DNA of 64,000 nucleotides, from positions 2,108,001 through 2,172,000 of the forward strand of contig OY751486.1 of assembly GCA_963565915.1 (NCBI GenBank), read 5' to 3'. This document shows, one piece after another, positions 63,896 to 64,000 of the stretch. The notes under the pieces are model-generated. The model had not been told where the DNA came from. It worked only from the letters and a program-made list of their open reading frames with translations, and made no database searches. Origin of the DNA: Entoloma clypeatum (Eukaryota > Basidiomycota > Agaricomycetes > Agaricales > Entolomataceae). A program made the translations under genes and the position numbers. Within the stretch, counting starts at the first letter, position 1. Every line of letters begins with the position of its first letter.

Positions 63896-64000
63896 CAGTG
63901 CCTCACAAAACTGATTCAATGTTTGCTACTTTGTGAATACCTTCAAAATAACTTTGCAAATAATGCCAATCAAAAGAAGGTATTGGTACCTGGTTAAAAG
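63896..64000. mobile_element. Second Tc1/mariner copy (one end; runs off the window)
   Basis: It begins CAGTGCCTCACAAAAC after a TA (63,894-63,895). The 105 bases differ at only one visible position from the inverted right end of the element at 25,050-26,668 (reading CCTGGTTAAAAG instead of CCTGATTAAAAG). The rest lies outside the window. Confidence 0.93.

Noticed and set aside
1..64000. tRNA and rRNA genes
   Set aside because: I found no convincing tRNA (A/B box with cloverleaf) or rRNA segment by eye; weak ones could be missed.

Overview
The window looks like nuclear DNA of a basidiomycete, most likely an agaricomycete mushroom. Introns are short (about 50-140 bp), mostly GT-AG. Recognisable host genes read as NOT1, dynamin, importin-beta and NDC1. 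The mobile elements are the usual mushroom mix of Ty1/copia, chromodomain Ty3/gypsy, a LINE with terminal RNase H, Tc1/mariner and hAT-type elements. I saw no bacterial operons, rRNA or CRISPR. The assignment rests on gene content, not on a database search.

Layout. 0.2-12.5 kb is a graveyard of unprocessed host-gene remnants: a broken dynamin-like GTPase on the minus strand, then blocks of a segmental duplication that carry two mosaic copies of the CCR4-NOT scaffold NOT1. 12.69-18.47 kb is an intact copia element with 310-bp LTRs, a 5-bp target duplication and a 1573-aa polyprotein. 19.3-22.65 kb is a truncated gypsy element. 23.5-28.6 kb is a decayed LINE interrupted by an intact Tc1/mariner element (25,050-26,668). 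28.85-31.48 kb is a large, repeat-rich inverted-repeat structure. 31.45-33.1 kb holds a broken BTB-like gene and a kinase-like fragment. 35.1-35.6 kb holds the one host-like gene that looks intact: a three-exon small secreted cysteine-rich protein with a TATA box. 36.63-43.28 kb is a gypsy chromovirus with both LTRs, a candidate self-priming site and an extra 3' ORF. 43.4-45.2 kb is an importin-beta pseudogene, 47.6-49.15 kb a gene resembling a 2-oxoglutarate oxygenase, and 49.6-50.5 kb a probable NDC1 pseudogene. 51-56 kb is satellite-like and hairpin-rich. 56.65-58.2 kb is a gypsy 3' remnant. 58.29-61.87 kb is a composite hAT-like unit: TIRs and an 8-bp target duplication enclose a copia-type gag reading frame that is itself interrupted by two smaller hAT-like elements. 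62.8-63.9 kb is a BED/hAT-type gene with a second Tc1 end at its 3' side.

Few of these genes can work together. The probably functional ones are the copia polyprotein, the Tc1 transposase and the secreted protein. The main story is nested transposition plus decay by C-to-T change: four insertion layers can be ordered from target duplications and interrupted reading frames, and the two copies of one gypsy LTR family differ mainly at CpG sites.
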